NCBI RefSeq assembly: GCF_029870285.1
Contig: NZ_JACSYA010000021.1
Coordinates: 1 to 64,000, forward strand
Source of the DNA: Delftia sp. PS-11
GTDB taxonomy: Bacteria > Pseudomonadota > Gammaproteobacteria > Burkholderiales > Burkholderiaceae_C
Direction of reading: 5' to 3'
Length of the DNA stretch: 64,000 nucleotides
This document shows, in pieces, positions 9,191 through 18,270 of the stretch. The number at the start of each line of letters is the position of its first letter. Positions within the stretch are counted from its first letter, which is position 1. The notes under the pieces are model-generated. The model was not told the DNA's origin, searched no databases, and saw only the letters and a list, made by a program, of their open reading frames with translations. Both the position numbers and the translations under genes were made by a program.

Positions 9191-9267
9191 TTGAGACTTC
9201 CGCTTTGGCGCGCATAGTTCAGTCATCGACAAACAGCGCCATGCGGCGCAATCAAAGGAAGCAAACC

Positions 9268-10026
9268 ATGCAGATGACAGGCAACACCATTTTCATCACA
9301 GGCGGCACCTCCGGTATTGGCCGCGCGCTGGCAGAGCAGTTCCACGCACTGGGCAACAAAGTGATCATTGCCGGACGCCGCCAGGCGCTGCTGGACGAGA
9401 TCGCTGCCGCCTGCCCTGGCATCGAAGGCGTGGCACTCGACATCGCGGATGCGGCCGACATCGATCGCGTTGCCGCACAACTGATCCGCGACTACCCCAG
9501 CTTGAATGTGCTGATCAACAACGCCGGCATCATGCCCTTCGACGACCCCTCCAGCCGCATCGATGACGCCGTTTCGCGCAGCATCCTCGACACCAACCTG
9601 CTCGGCCCTATCCGCCTGACATCGGCACTGGTCGAACACCTCAAGGCGCAGCCGCGCGCAACCATCATCCACAACACGTCGGTGCTGGCCTACGTGCCGA
9701 TCGCCACCAGCGCGGTCTATTCGGCCTCGAAAGCGGCGCTGCACTCCTATGCGCTGTCGCAGCGCTTCATGCTCAAAGGCACCAGCGTATCGGTGCAGGA
9801 AATCGCGCCGCCATGGGTGGACACGGACCTGATCAAGAAAAGCGGTGATCCACGGGCCATGCCGCTGGACGCCTTCATCGCAGAGACGATGAAGGGACTG
9901 GCAACTGACGCGCCGGAGGTGTTTGTCGAGGCGATCCGCGCACTTCGCGACAACCCGGGCCTGGGCGAGCATGCGCTGGTCGATGGTTTCAACGCCGAGA
10001 TCGCCGCCAACCCCATCCCGGTCTGA
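9268..10026 (+). CDS. SDR family NAD(P)-dependent oxidoreductase
   Basis: A 252-aa classical short-chain dehydrogenase. The Rossmann cofactor motif TGGTSGIG is at residues 11-18, NNAG lies in the middle, and the active-site pair YSASK gives Tyr151 and Lys155. The sequence resembles the DltE-like SDR subgroup. The frame is open upstream to 9163, but the start at 9268 is preferred because AGGAAG precedes it at proper distance and homology begins at MQMTGNTIFITG. The substrate cannot be read from the sequence. It may belong to the same regulon as the preceding hydrolase. Confidence 0.9.
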   Translation: MQMTGNTIFITGGTSGIGRALAEQFHALGNKVIIAGRRQALLDEIAAACPGIEGVALDIADAADIDRVAAQLIRDYPSLNVLINNAGIMPFDDPSSRIDDAVSRSILDTNLLGPIRLTSALVEHLKAQPRATIIHNTSVLAYVPIATSAVYSASKAALHSYALSQRFMLKGTSVSVQEIAPPWVDTDLIKKSGDPRAMPLDAFIAETMKGLATDAPEVFVEAIRALRDNPGLGEHALVDGFNAEIAANPIPV

Positions 10027-10076
10027 CACGGCGCCCGATGGCTTGAATCCGCGATCGGTGCTGATGAAACAAAAAA

Positions 10077-10107
10077 ACCGCCTGCGCATCACTGCGCGGC
10101 GGTTTTT
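10077..10107. terminator. bidirectional terminator between the SDR gene and erpA
   Basis: ACCGCC (10077-10082) pairs with GGCGGT (10098-10103), with an inner GCGC/GCGC pair. An A-run precedes it and a T-run follows (10103-10107), so it can serve both convergent genes. Confidence 0.85.
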
Positions 10108-10146
10108 GGCCGTGGTACACGGGCTGCAGCGAGCCCGGCCCTGGCA

Positions 10147-10518
10147 TTACACCGAGAAGCTCGATCCGCAGCCGCAGGTGGTCGTGGCGTTGGGGTTCTT
10201 GATCACGAACTGAGCGCCCTGCAGGTCTTCCTTGTAGTCGATCTCGGCGCCGACCAGGTACTGGTAGCTCATGGCGTCGATCAGCAGCGACACGCCATTC
10301 TTGGACATGGTCGTGTCGTCGTCGTTGGTGATCTCGTCGAAGGTGAAACCGTACTGGAAGCCCGAGCAGCCGCCACCCTGCACGAAGACGCGCAGCTTCA
10401 GGTCAGGGTTGCCTTCCTCGGCGATCAGGTCGGCCACCTTGGCAGCGGCGCTGTCGGTGAAGACGATCGGGGCGGGCATTTCGGTGGACGTGGCGATGGT
10501 TTCGGCGACGGCGCTCAT
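10147..10518 (-). CDS. erpA: iron-sulfur cluster insertion protein ErpA
   Basis: A 123-aa A-type carrier of the HesB/IscA family that passes [4Fe-4S] or [2Fe-2S] clusters to apo-enzymes. The three cluster cysteines are present: Cys51 in GGGCSGFQY, and Cys115 and Cys117 in the C-terminal TCGCGSSF. The start at 10518 has GGAG upstream and gives the usual length. It lies downstream of rplM-rpsI on the same strand, but a strong terminator sits between them, so it is probably a separate transcript. Confidence 0.96.
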   Translation of the reverse strand: MSAVAETIATSTEMPAPIVFTDSAAAKVADLIAEEGNPDLKLRVFVQGGGCSGFQYGFTFDEITNDDDTTMSKNGVSLLIDAMSYQYLVGAEIDYKEDLQGAQFVIKNPNATTTCGCGSSFSV

Positions 10519-10654
10519 GGGGATACTCCGAAGTTTCTCAGTTGGCCCGAATGCTACAGCAAAAGGCTCGGGAATTGCCGTAGCGCAAGGCTTGACGACA
10601 GTGCAAGTGGGGGCATTGCCCGTCTGAATGAGACAGGTTTGCATCGCCCACAAA

Positions 10655-10707
10655 AAAACCGCCGGCAAAGGCGGTTTTCTTGTGGGGAAAGCTCCTGGGA
10701 GCTTTCC
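10655..10707 (-). terminator. rpsI terminator with a second stacked hairpin
   Basis: In transcript order, a perfect 10-bp hairpin (10698-10707 with 10686-10695, 2-nt loop) lies just after the rpsI stop. It is followed by a 9-bp hairpin (10670-10678 with 10655-10663) that ends in a U-run on the minus strand. Confidence 0.8.
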
Positions 10708-10722
10708 TGCAGGTCCGGCGGA

Positions 10723-11115
10723 TTAACGCTTGGAGAACTGCTTGGCGCGGCGAGCGGAGTGCAGGCCGACCTTCTTACGTTCGACTTCACGAGCGTCGCG
10801 GGTCACGAAGCCGGCTTGGCTCAGTGCGGGCTTGAGTGCTGCGTCGTAGTCGATCAGGGCGCGCGTGATGCCGTGGCGGGTTGCGCCGGCCTGGCCGGAT
10901 TCGCCACCACCGTGGACGTTCACCTGGATGTCGAAAGCTTCCAGGTTGTTCGTCAGAACCAGGGGCTGCTTCGCGATCATGATCGAGGTTTCGCGGCCGA
11001 AGTATTCCTGAATGTCCTTGCCATTCACGGTAATCTTGCCGGAGCCCTTCTTCAGGAAGACGCGTGCGACGCTGGACTTGCGACGGCCGGTGCCGTTGTT
11101 CCAATCACCAATCAT
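10723..11115 (-). CDS. rpsI: 30S ribosomal protein S9
   Basis: The 130-aa protein is full length. It has the conserved [19 protein letters not shown] start region and the basic C-terminal tail RRAKQFSKR, which in the family reaches the ribosomal P site. A strong Shine-Dalgarno AAGGAGG lies 5-6 nt before the ATG, and the gene follows rplM by 10 nt, the standard rplM-rpsI operon. Confidence 0.99.
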   Translation of the reverse strand: MIGDWNNGTGRRKSSVARVFLKKGSGKITVNGKDIQEYFGRETSIMIAKQPLVLTNNLEAFDIQVNVHGGGESGQAGATRHGITRALIDYDAALKPALSQAGFVTRDAREVERKKVGLHSARRAKQFSKR

Positions 11116-11125
11116 CTAGGCCTCC

Positions 11126-11554
11126 TTAGATTTCCAGCGCCTTGGGCTGCTGGGCGGTGTGGGGATGCTCTGCACCGCCATACACCTTGAGCTTCTTGAT
11201 CATTGCGTAGCCCAGGGGACCCTTGGGCAGCATGCCCTTGACGGCCTTTTCCAGAGCGCGGCCGGGGAACTTGGCCTGCAGATCGCGGAAGTTGGTGGCA
11301 GTGATGCCGCCGGGGAAGCCAGAGTGGCGGTAGTACACCTTGTCCAGGTTCTTGGTGCCGGTGACCTTGAGCTTGGAGGCGTTGATGATGACGATGTAGT
11401 CGCCGGTGTCAACGTGAGGTGTGTAGATGGCCTTGTGCTTGCCGCGCAGACGGAGTGCCACTTCGCTGGCGACACGTCCGAGCACCTTATCGGTGGCGTC
11501 AATCACAAACCACTCGTGTTGCACCTCAGCGGGCTTTGCGCTGAATGTAGACAT
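11126..11554 (-). CDS. rplM: 50S ribosomal protein L13
   Basis: The 142-aa protein matches L13, with [19 protein letters not shown] near the N-terminus and the [12 protein letters not shown] and GMLPKGPLG motifs. It is first gene of the rplM-rpsI operon. The leader from the -10 box at 11681-11686 is about 120 nt and contains possible hairpins, but no known L13 autoregulatory element could be confirmed by eye. Confidence 0.99.
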   Translation of the reverse strand: MSTFSAKPAEVQHEWFVIDATDKVLGRVASEVALRLRGKHKAIYTPHVDTGDYIVIINASKLKVTGTKNLDKVYYRHSGFPGGITATNFRDLQAKFPGRALEKAVKGMLPKGPLGYAMIKKLKVYGGAEHPHTAQQPKALEI

Positions 11555-11680
11555 GAGTTTTCTCTTTCAAGAAGGTTTGGCAGGCCCTTTTCCGCGGTCG
11601 GTGCTTCTTCAAAAAGGAAGCCTCTTAGGCGGGGCTGTAAACTTCGCCGCGGGGCCCATAAAATCGCTGCGAAGCCCGCC

Positions 11681-11709
11681 ATTATACAAAATTGGCCGCT
11701 GCACACCAT
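11681..11709 (-). promoter_or_regulatory. probable rplM-rpsI promoter
   Basis: A consensus -10 box TATAAT is read on the minus strand at 11681-11686. The -35 region 17 bp upstream (11704-11709, GATGGT) is poor. Position about 130 bp before rplM, divergent to rlmJ, fits a promoter. Confidence 0.5.
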
Positions 11710-11806
11710 CCCCCGGCACGCAAGCCCCCTTCCATTCCTCACAGACACCAGCCGCCACAGGCCCATGGGCAACCATGCGGCAGCGCGGCTGGTTACCATC
11801 ACGCCT

Positions 11807-12679
11807 ATGTTCAGTTACCGCCACGCCTTCCATGCAGGCAACCATGCCGATGTGCTCAAGCACACCGTGCTGATCGCCACCTTGCAATACCTCACGCAAA
11901 AGGAGGCTGCCCTCACCGTGCTGGACACCCATGCCGGAGCGGGCCTGTACCGCCTGGACGGGGACTACGCCAGCAAAAGCGGGGAAGCCGCCGACGGCAT
12001 CCTGCGCCTGGCCCAGGCCAAGGAGTCCGAGCTGGCACCCGTGCTGCAGGCCTACCTGGCCATGGTGCGCGGCTTCAACCAGGGCGCGCAGCTGCGCAAC
12101 TATCCTGGCTCGCCCTTCATCATCCAGTCCCTGCTGCGCGTGCAGGAGCGCGACAAGCTCAAGGTCTTCGAGCTGCACCCCACCGACATGCGCTCGCTGG
12201 CGGGCAACATCGCCCAGCTCGGGGCGGGCCGCCAGGTCGCGGTGCTGCACGAGGATGGCTTCGAGGGCGTGAAGAAATTCCTGCCGCCGCCCTCGCGCCG
12301 CGCCCTGCTGCTGTGCGACCCCAGCTACGAACTCAAGAGCGACTACGCCAAGGTGCTGGACATGGTGGCCGACAGCCTCAAGCGCTTTGCCACCGGCACC
12401 TACGCCGTCTGGTACCCGATCATTCCGCGCCCCGAGGCCCACGACCTGCCGCGCCGGCTCAAGACCATGGCCACCAAGGCCGGCAAGAGCTGGCTGAACG
12501 CGGAACTCACGGTCAAGAGCAACAAGACCTCCGAGCGCGGCGGCCTGCCGGCCAGCGGCATGTTCCTGATCAACCCGCCGTTCAATCTCAAGGAGCAGCT
12601 CAAACCGGCCATGCCGCAACTGGTCAAGCTGCTGGGGCAGGACGAGAACGCGGCCTTCAGCCTCGAATCCGGCGGCTGA
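11807..12679 (+). CDS. rlmJ: 23S rRNA (adenine(2030)-N6)-methyltransferase
   Basis: A 290-aa SAM-dependent methyltransferase of the RlmJ (YhiR) family, which modifies A2030 of 23S rRNA. The diagnostic N-terminus MFSYRHAFHAGNHADVLKH is present. The SAM region is LDTHAGAGLYRLDG. The N6-adenine methyltransferase motif IV reads DPSY here rather than the DPPY usual in relatives. The frame stays open far upstream, but homology begins at the ATG at 11807. It is divergent to rplM and converges with rlpA. Confidence 0.93.
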   Translation: MFSYRHAFHAGNHADVLKHTVLIATLQYLTQKEAALTVLDTHAGAGLYRLDGDYASKSGEAADGILRLAQAKESELAPVLQAYLAMVRGFNQGAQLRNYPGSPFIIQSLLRVQERDKLKVFELHPTDMRSLAGNIAQLGAGRQVAVLHEDGFEGVKKFLPPPSRRALLLCDPSYELKSDYAKVLDMVADSLKRFATGTYAVWYPIIPRPEAHDLPRRLKTMATKAGKSWLNAELTVKSNKTSERGGLPASGMFLINPPFNLKEQLKPAMPQLVKLLGQDENAAFSLESGG

Positions 12680-12688
12680 AGCTGTCCG

Positions 12689-13600
12689 TCAGCGCACGCT
12701 CTGGGCCACCGTAGTGGCCGAGGCCACGGACGTCGCCCGGGCCGCAGGCTTGGCGGGGGGGCGGCTGGCCACCACCACGCGGGCCTTGGGCGCCGGCGCC
12801 TTGGCCAGCGCGCGCGGGCGGGGCTGGTTGCGGGCCTGTGCCACGCTCCGTGCGGGCGGCGGTGCTTTGGACTGAGCCTGGGCCTGGACCTGGGTCTGCT
12901 GAGCCTGGCGCTTTTTCATCGCCTCGGCCTTCTCCGCCGTGACCAGGGTTTCGGGGCATTCTTCCTCGCTGTCGTCGAGCTGCCACAGCTCCACCGGCTT
13001 GATGCCCAGGCCAACCAGACCCAGCTCCTGCGCGGCAGCCTGGCTCAGATCGATGACGCGGCCAGGCGAAAAAGGCCCCCGGTCGTTGATGCGCACCACC
13101 ACGGTCTTGCCCGTGGCCGCGCTGCGCACGCAGACACGGCTGCCAAAAGCGAAGCTGCGGTGCGCAGCCGTGAATTCCTGCTTGTCGAAGCGCTCGCCGC
13201 TGGCCGTGAGCCGGCCATGCAGGCCGGGCCCATACCAGGAGGCCATGCCCTGCTGGTCGCTGTCACGCGAAGGGACCAGGGCAAATTCGGGATTCGCGTC
13301 TGCCGTCTCGCCAGCGCCTTCGGCAGGAGCAGCAGCGGAGGGCTGCGGGGGGAGATGGGACTCAGGCGCAGACCGGACAGTCCAGGCGGCGCGGCTGGCA
13401 CGCTTGCCGGCAGACGGCGCTGCAGTCACGGCCGGTGCAGGCGCGGGCGCTGCATCGGCGCCCGACACCAGCGCCTGCGCACCGGCCTCGGCATCACCGT
13501 CACCGGATGCCACAGGCACCTGGGCACAGCCCACCAGGCTGGAGCACAGGGCGGCCAGCGCCAGCAGCTTCCAGTGTCGGCGTCGAAAATCACGATCCAT
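12689..13600 (-). CDS. rlpA: septal ring lytic transglycosylase RlpA family lipoprotein
   Basis: A 303-aa predicted lipoprotein. The lipobox LVGC gives the lipidated Cys at residue 25 after a short hydrophobic signal. A Pro/Ala-rich spacer follows, then the double-psi beta-barrel domain with GMASWYGPGLHGRLTASGE and INDRGPFSPGRVIDLS; the Asp in INDRG is the family's catalytic residue. The C-terminus is Ala/Arg/Lys/Pro-rich. The SPOR domain of longer RlpA proteins is not seen. The start at 13600 has GGAGG 8 nt upstream. Family members act on denuded glycan strands at the septum. Confidence 0.88.
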   Translation of the reverse strand: MDRDFRRRHWKLLALAALCSSLVGCAQVPVASGDGDAEAGAQALVSGADAAPAPAPAVTAAPSAGKRASRAAWTVRSAPESHLPPQPSAAAPAEGAGETADANPEFALVPSRDSDQQGMASWYGPGLHGRLTASGERFDKQEFTAAHRSFAFGSRVCVRSAATGKTVVVRINDRGPFSPGRVIDLSQAAAQELGLVGLGIKPVELWQLDDSEEECPETLVTAEKAEAMKKRQAQQTQVQAQAQSKAPPPARSVAQARNQPRPRALAKAPAPKARVVVASRPPAKPAARATSVASATTVAQSVR

Positions 13601-13677
13601 GGGCACAACCTCCAGGGAGCGCATGCACGCTCCCGCGTTCTAGAGGGCCGCCCGGGGCCGGCGCGGTGGCCGCGCGC

Positions 13678-14505
13678 TCAAAGGCCCAATCGATCGCAGA
13701 TTTCCAGCGTGGCGACGCTCTGGTTCATCGTATAGAAGTGCAGCCCGGGCGCGCCCTGGCTGCGCAACTGCTCGCATAGACGGGACACGACATCAAGGCC
13801 GAAGGCGCGGATGGACGCCGTGTCATCTCCGTAGGCCTGCAGACGCAGGCGAATCCAGCGCGGAATTTCGGCGCCGCAGGCATCCGAAAAGCGCATCAGC
13901 TGCGTAGAGCTGGTGATAGGCATGATACCGGGGACCACCGGGACATCCAGTCCCATGCCGCGCACCGCCTCCACGAAGCGGCAGTAGGCATCGGCATTGT
14001 AGAAATACTGGGTGATCGCGGAATCCGCGCCAGCGCGCACTTTAGCCGCAAATGCCTGCAGATCGCTCTGTGGGGACTTCGCCTGGGGGTGAACCTCGGG
14101 GTAGGCGGCCACCTCGATGTGGAACCAGTCGCCAAATTCCTGGCGGATGAAACCGACCAAATCACTGGCGTACTGGAACTCGCCGCCCAGGCCGTAGCCG
14201 CTGGGCAGATCGCCGCGCAGCGCGACAATGCGCCGCACGCCCATGGCCTTGAGTTCCTGCAGTTCGGCGCGCACTTTGTCGTGCGTGGCGCCCACGCAGG
14301 AGAAATGCGAAGCGGCGCTCACGCCCTCGTTCTGGATGTCGCGCACCATGGCAAAGGTGCCCGACTGCGTGGAGCCGCCAGCGCCGTAGGTCACGGAGCA
14401 GAACTGGGGCTTGCGCGCATACAGGTTCTGGCGCACCTGCACATGCTTGGCGGCGCCCTCGGGCGTCTTGGTCGGGAAGAACTCGAAACTGATCGGAAAG
14501 CTCAT
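13678..14505 (-). CDS. metF: methylenetetrahydrofolate reductase
   Basis: The 275-aa TIM-barrel flavoenzyme reduces 5,10-methylene-THF to 5-methyl-THF for methionine synthesis. Motifs seen are SFEFFPTKTPEG at the N-terminus, CSVTYGAGGST, the FAD-binding RRIVALRGDLPSG, and VPGIMPI. The start at 14505 gives the standard length. It lies 22 nt downstream of tlyA and two genes downstream of ahcY, so methyl-group metabolism genes are clustered. Confidence 0.97.
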   Translation of the reverse strand: MSFPISFEFFPTKTPEGAAKHVQVRQNLYARKPQFCSVTYGAGGSTQSGTFAMVRDIQNEGVSAASHFSCVGATHDKVRAELQELKAMGVRRIVALRGDLPSGYGLGGEFQYASDLVGFIRQEFGDWFHIEVAAYPEVHPQAKSPQSDLQAFAAKVRAGADSAITQYFYNADAYCRFVEAVRGMGLDVPVVPGIMPITSSTQLMRFSDACGAEIPRWIRLRLQAYGDDTASIRAFGLDVVSRLCEQLRSQGAPGLHFYTMNQSVATLEICDRLGL

Positions 14506-14527
14506 ATCGGACTCGCTGCTCGGTAGG

Positions 14528-15709
14528 TCAGGCGTTGCGCTTGTGCAGTTTGGGGCGGCCCGGCCCGGGCACGCCGAACTCGGTGCTGGTGTCGATGACG
14601 CGCTCATTGCGCTGCTCGCGCTGCACGGTGCGGGACACACGCTTGGGCGCCGGCTTGGGCGCGGGCGCGTCCTCGTCCCGGGCTTCAGGTGCGGGCAGCG
14701 GCTGCACCACGGCAGCCTGCCGGGCATGGACGAAGAACTCGCGGTTGCCGTCGCCCCCCTCGATGGCCGAATCCAGCCAGGACAACACCTCCAGGCCCAG
14801 CTCGCTCAGGCAGGCGCGGATGCGCTGCTCGACCTCGGCAAACAGTGCCGCATCGCGCACGATGCCGCCCTTGCCGACCTGGCCCGGCTGCAGCTCGAAC
14901 TGCGGCTTGACCAGCATCAGCAGCTGGCCATGGGGCTTGAGCAGCCGCGTGACCGCCGGCAGCACCAGCGTCAGCGAGATGAAGGAGACATCGCCTGTGA
15001 CAAAGTCGAACTGCGGCGTGATATCCACATCGGCGAACTCGGCGCGGCGGCGGCGCTGCGTGGGCAGCGTGCCCTCCTCGCGGGCCCGGCCCTTGGCAGC
15101 GCGCTCGGCCTTGAAAGCCTCGATATCGGCTTCCTTGGCATCGTCGCTGTCGTCGTAGTCTTCGTCCACCACGCCGCCATTGCGCATCCAGGCATAGGGC
15201 GCCACGGGCTGGGTGTCGTTGTCGTCGGGGTCTTCCTCCCAGCGCTCGGACAGCACCTCTTCGCAGGCTTCCTGCAGGCTCTCGGCTGTCACGGAGCGGG
15301 CATTGAGCCCCTCGACGCAGACCACACGCGCATCCGCGCGCAGCCGCTCATGCAACTGGCCGTGGCCCACATCCACGCCAATCACCTGGGCCGCGCCAGC
15401 CTGCAGCAGGCAATCGGTGAAACCGCCCGTGCTCTGGCCCACGTCCAGGCAGCGCAGGCCCTGCACCGACAGCCCGGTGGCCGCCAGCGCGCCTTCGAGC
15501 TTGAGACCGCCGCGCGAAATGTACTTCGCCTCCGCGCCATCGAGCAGCTGCAGCTCGGCGCCCGCAGGGATCTCATCGCCGTTCTTGGCCACTTTCTTCC
15601 ACGGCGTCAGCGGCGTCATCCGCCACTGCACCCCGCCCGCAATCAGCCGCTGCGCCTGCGAGCGCGTGGCCGCATGGCCGGCTTCCACCAAAAATACATC
15701 TGCGCGCAT
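14528..15709 (-). CDS. tlyA: TlyA-family rRNA methyltransferase, with an acidic insertion
   Basis: A 393-aa member of the TlyA (FtsJ-like) family: an N-terminal S4 RNA-binding domain (residues about 3-60), then the SAM-binding motif CLDVGQSTGGFTDCLLQ (about 87-103), and DVSFISLTLVLP and LVKPQFE further on. Usual family length is around 250-280 aa. The extra length comes from an acidic and basic low-complexity insertion at about residues 143-228 (EDPDDNDTQ, DEDYDDSDDAKEADIE, RRRRAEF) and a Pro/Arg-rich tail after about 340. In the family the target is the 2'-OH of rRNA cytidine. It lies between ahcY and metF. Confidence 0.88.
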   Translation of the reverse strand: MRADVFLVEAGHAATRSQAQRLIAGGVQWRMTPLTPWKKVAKNGDEIPAGAELQLLDGAEAKYISRGGLKLEGALAATGLSVQGLRCLDVGQSTGGFTDCLLQAGAAQVIGVDVGHGQLHERLRADARVVCVEGLNARSVTAESLQEACEEVLSERWEEDPDDNDTQPVAPYAWMRNGGVVDEDYDDSDDAKEADIEAFKAERAAKGRAREEGTLPTQRRRRAEFADVDITPQFDFVTGDVSFISLTLVLPAVTRLLKPHGQLLMLVKPQFELQPGQVGKGGIVRDAALFAEVEQRIRACLSELGLEVLSWLDSAIEGGDGNREFFVHARQAAVVQPLPAPEARDEDAPAPKPAPKRVSRTVQREQRNERVIDTSTEFGVPGPGRPKLHKRNA

Positions 15710-15777
15710 AGCGTCGCTCCAGGAAATCTCTAAACCAATGACGCCAAGCGGCGCCGCACCCCACAACTGGCAGGGCC

Positions 15778-15925
15778 CAACTCAGGGACACCGAGCAAGG
15801 GCCCAGGCAGGCCGCGCCGCCCCGCACCGAGGGTGTCGCCGGCTGCCCGTACGCCCCCTCCCCCGCGAAGCAAGGAGAGAGGGCGCCGTGCCACGGGGGA
15901 AGCGGCGCAAGCCGCTCAGGGGGTG
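15778..15925. repeat. probable intergenic repeat with stem-loop (Comamonadaceae type)
   Basis: Between tlyA and ahcY there is G/C-run-rich sequence with a hairpin GAGCGGC/GCCGCTT near 15899-15917 and CCCCCTGAG-like and GCGGGGGAGGGGG-like tracts when read on the minus strand. From memory, such elements recur between genes in this family. I see no second copy in the window, so the repeat status is inference. Confidence 0.4.
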
Positions 15926-15926
15926 C

Positions 15927-17357
<1,431 letters not shown>

Positions 17358-17431
17358 GGTTTTCTCCAAAGAATGAATGAAGAACCACGTTCTGCGGGAG
17401 ACAGGTAAGGCTCACCGCACAGAAAGCGTGG

Positions 17432-17507
17432 GCGAGCGTCGTTGCGAGCATGACTCCGAGCCTCGCGGACCGCCAGGATGCGGGGTCCGCTGCAACGCTC
17501 CTCGGAG
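17432..17507 (-). promoter_or_regulatory. S-adenosylhomocysteine (SAH) riboswitch
   Basis: The minus-strand leader of ahcY fits the SAH riboswitch. The P1 strand CCGAGGAGCG begins near 17505, with its partner GGCTCGG near 17456-17462. The conserved GTTGCA segment follows (17491-17496). At the 3' end AACGACGCTC (17434-17443) can pair back as the known pseudoknot. It lies directly before ahcY, the usual context for this ON-switch in betaproteobacteria. Assignment is by eye; a covariance search would settle it. Confidence 0.88.
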
Positions 17508-17515
17508 AGGACGCC

Positions 17516-17521
17516 ATTATA
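17516..17521 (-). promoter_or_regulatory. -10 box of the ahcY promoter, containing the kdpE stop codon
   Basis: A perfect TATAAT is read on the minus strand about 10 nt before the riboswitch. Its TAA is the stop codon of kdpE. No good -35 box is seen (CAGCGA at 17 bp spacing). Confidence 0.6.
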
Positions 17522-18260
17522 CCGGGCCTGCGCCGATTTCGCTGCCCAGCCCGACAAGGCGGTAGCCCACCTGCAGCTCAGTCACCAGGTGGCGCGGCTG
17601 CGCCGGCTCCTGCTCGATCTTCTGGCGCAGATTGGCCATGTGCACGCGCAGGTAGTGGGCCCGGCTCAGGTACTCGGGGCCCCAGACCTGCAGCAGCAGC
17701 TGGCGGTGGGTCAGCACCCGGCCCTGGGCGGCGATCAGGGCTGCCAGCAGCCGGAATTCGATGGGCGTCAGATGCACGGACTGCCCCGCGCGGCGCACCT
17801 CGTGCGTGGCCAGGTCCACCTGCACCTGGCCGAACTGCACCTGGCTGGATGCTGCCGCCCCGGCAGCCGCGCCCACCTGTTGGCGGCGGCGCAGCATCAC
17901 GCGCAGCCGCGCCAGCAGCTCGGGCACGCCAAAGGGCTTGACCAGGTAGTCATCGGCCCCCGCATCCAGTGCAGCCACCTTCTCGTCCTCGCGCTCTCGC
18001 GCCGACAGCACCAGCACGGGCACGGTGGTCCAGCCGCGCAGCTCGGCCAGCACCTGCTTGCCATCGGCATCGGGCAGGCCCAGGTCCAGAATGACCAGAT
18101 CGGGCTGGCGGCTGGCCGCCTCGATCAGCCCCCGGCGCGCGCTGTCGGCCTCGAAAACCTGCCAGCCCTCGTCCTCCAGCACCAGGCGCACGAAGCGGCG
18201 GATGCCGGGGTCATCCTCGATCATCAGGATGCGGTGGGCGGGCGTACTCAGCGGATTCAT
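17517..18260 (-). CDS. kdpE: KDP operon response regulator KdpE
   Basis: A 247-aa OmpR/PhoB-type response regulator. The receiver domain (about 9-125) has the acidic pocket IEDD, phosphoacceptor Asp59 in VILDLGLPD, and the conserved LVKPF lysine. The C-terminal winged-helix DNA-binding domain (about 145-240) has HLTPIEFRLLAALIAAQGRV. It follows kdpD by about 10 nt and is the last gene of the kdp operon. Its stop codon is embedded in the next gene's promoter. Confidence 0.96.
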   Translation of the reverse strand: MNPLSTPAHRILMIEDDPGIRRFVRLVLEDEGWQVFEADSARRGLIEAASRQPDLVILDLGLPDADGKQVLAELRGWTTVPVLVLSAREREDEKVAALDAGADDYLVKPFGVPELLARLRVMLRRRQQVGAAAGAAASSQVQFGQVQVDLATHEVRRAGQSVHLTPIEFRLLAALIAAQGRVLTHRQLLLQVWGPEYLSRAHYLRVHMANLRQKIEQEPAQPRHLVTELQVGYRLVGLGSEIGAGPV

Positions 18261-18270
18261 GGCCGAAACT

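Noticed and set aside
9163..9267. N-terminal extension of the SDR from the ATG at 9163
   Set aside because: It would translate the candidate operator, has no homology, and a better ribosome site precedes 9268.
11159..11806. Upstream extension of the rlmJ frame running opposite rplM
   Set aside because: The extension has no homology and would overlap the whole of rplM. RlmJ homology starts at 11807.
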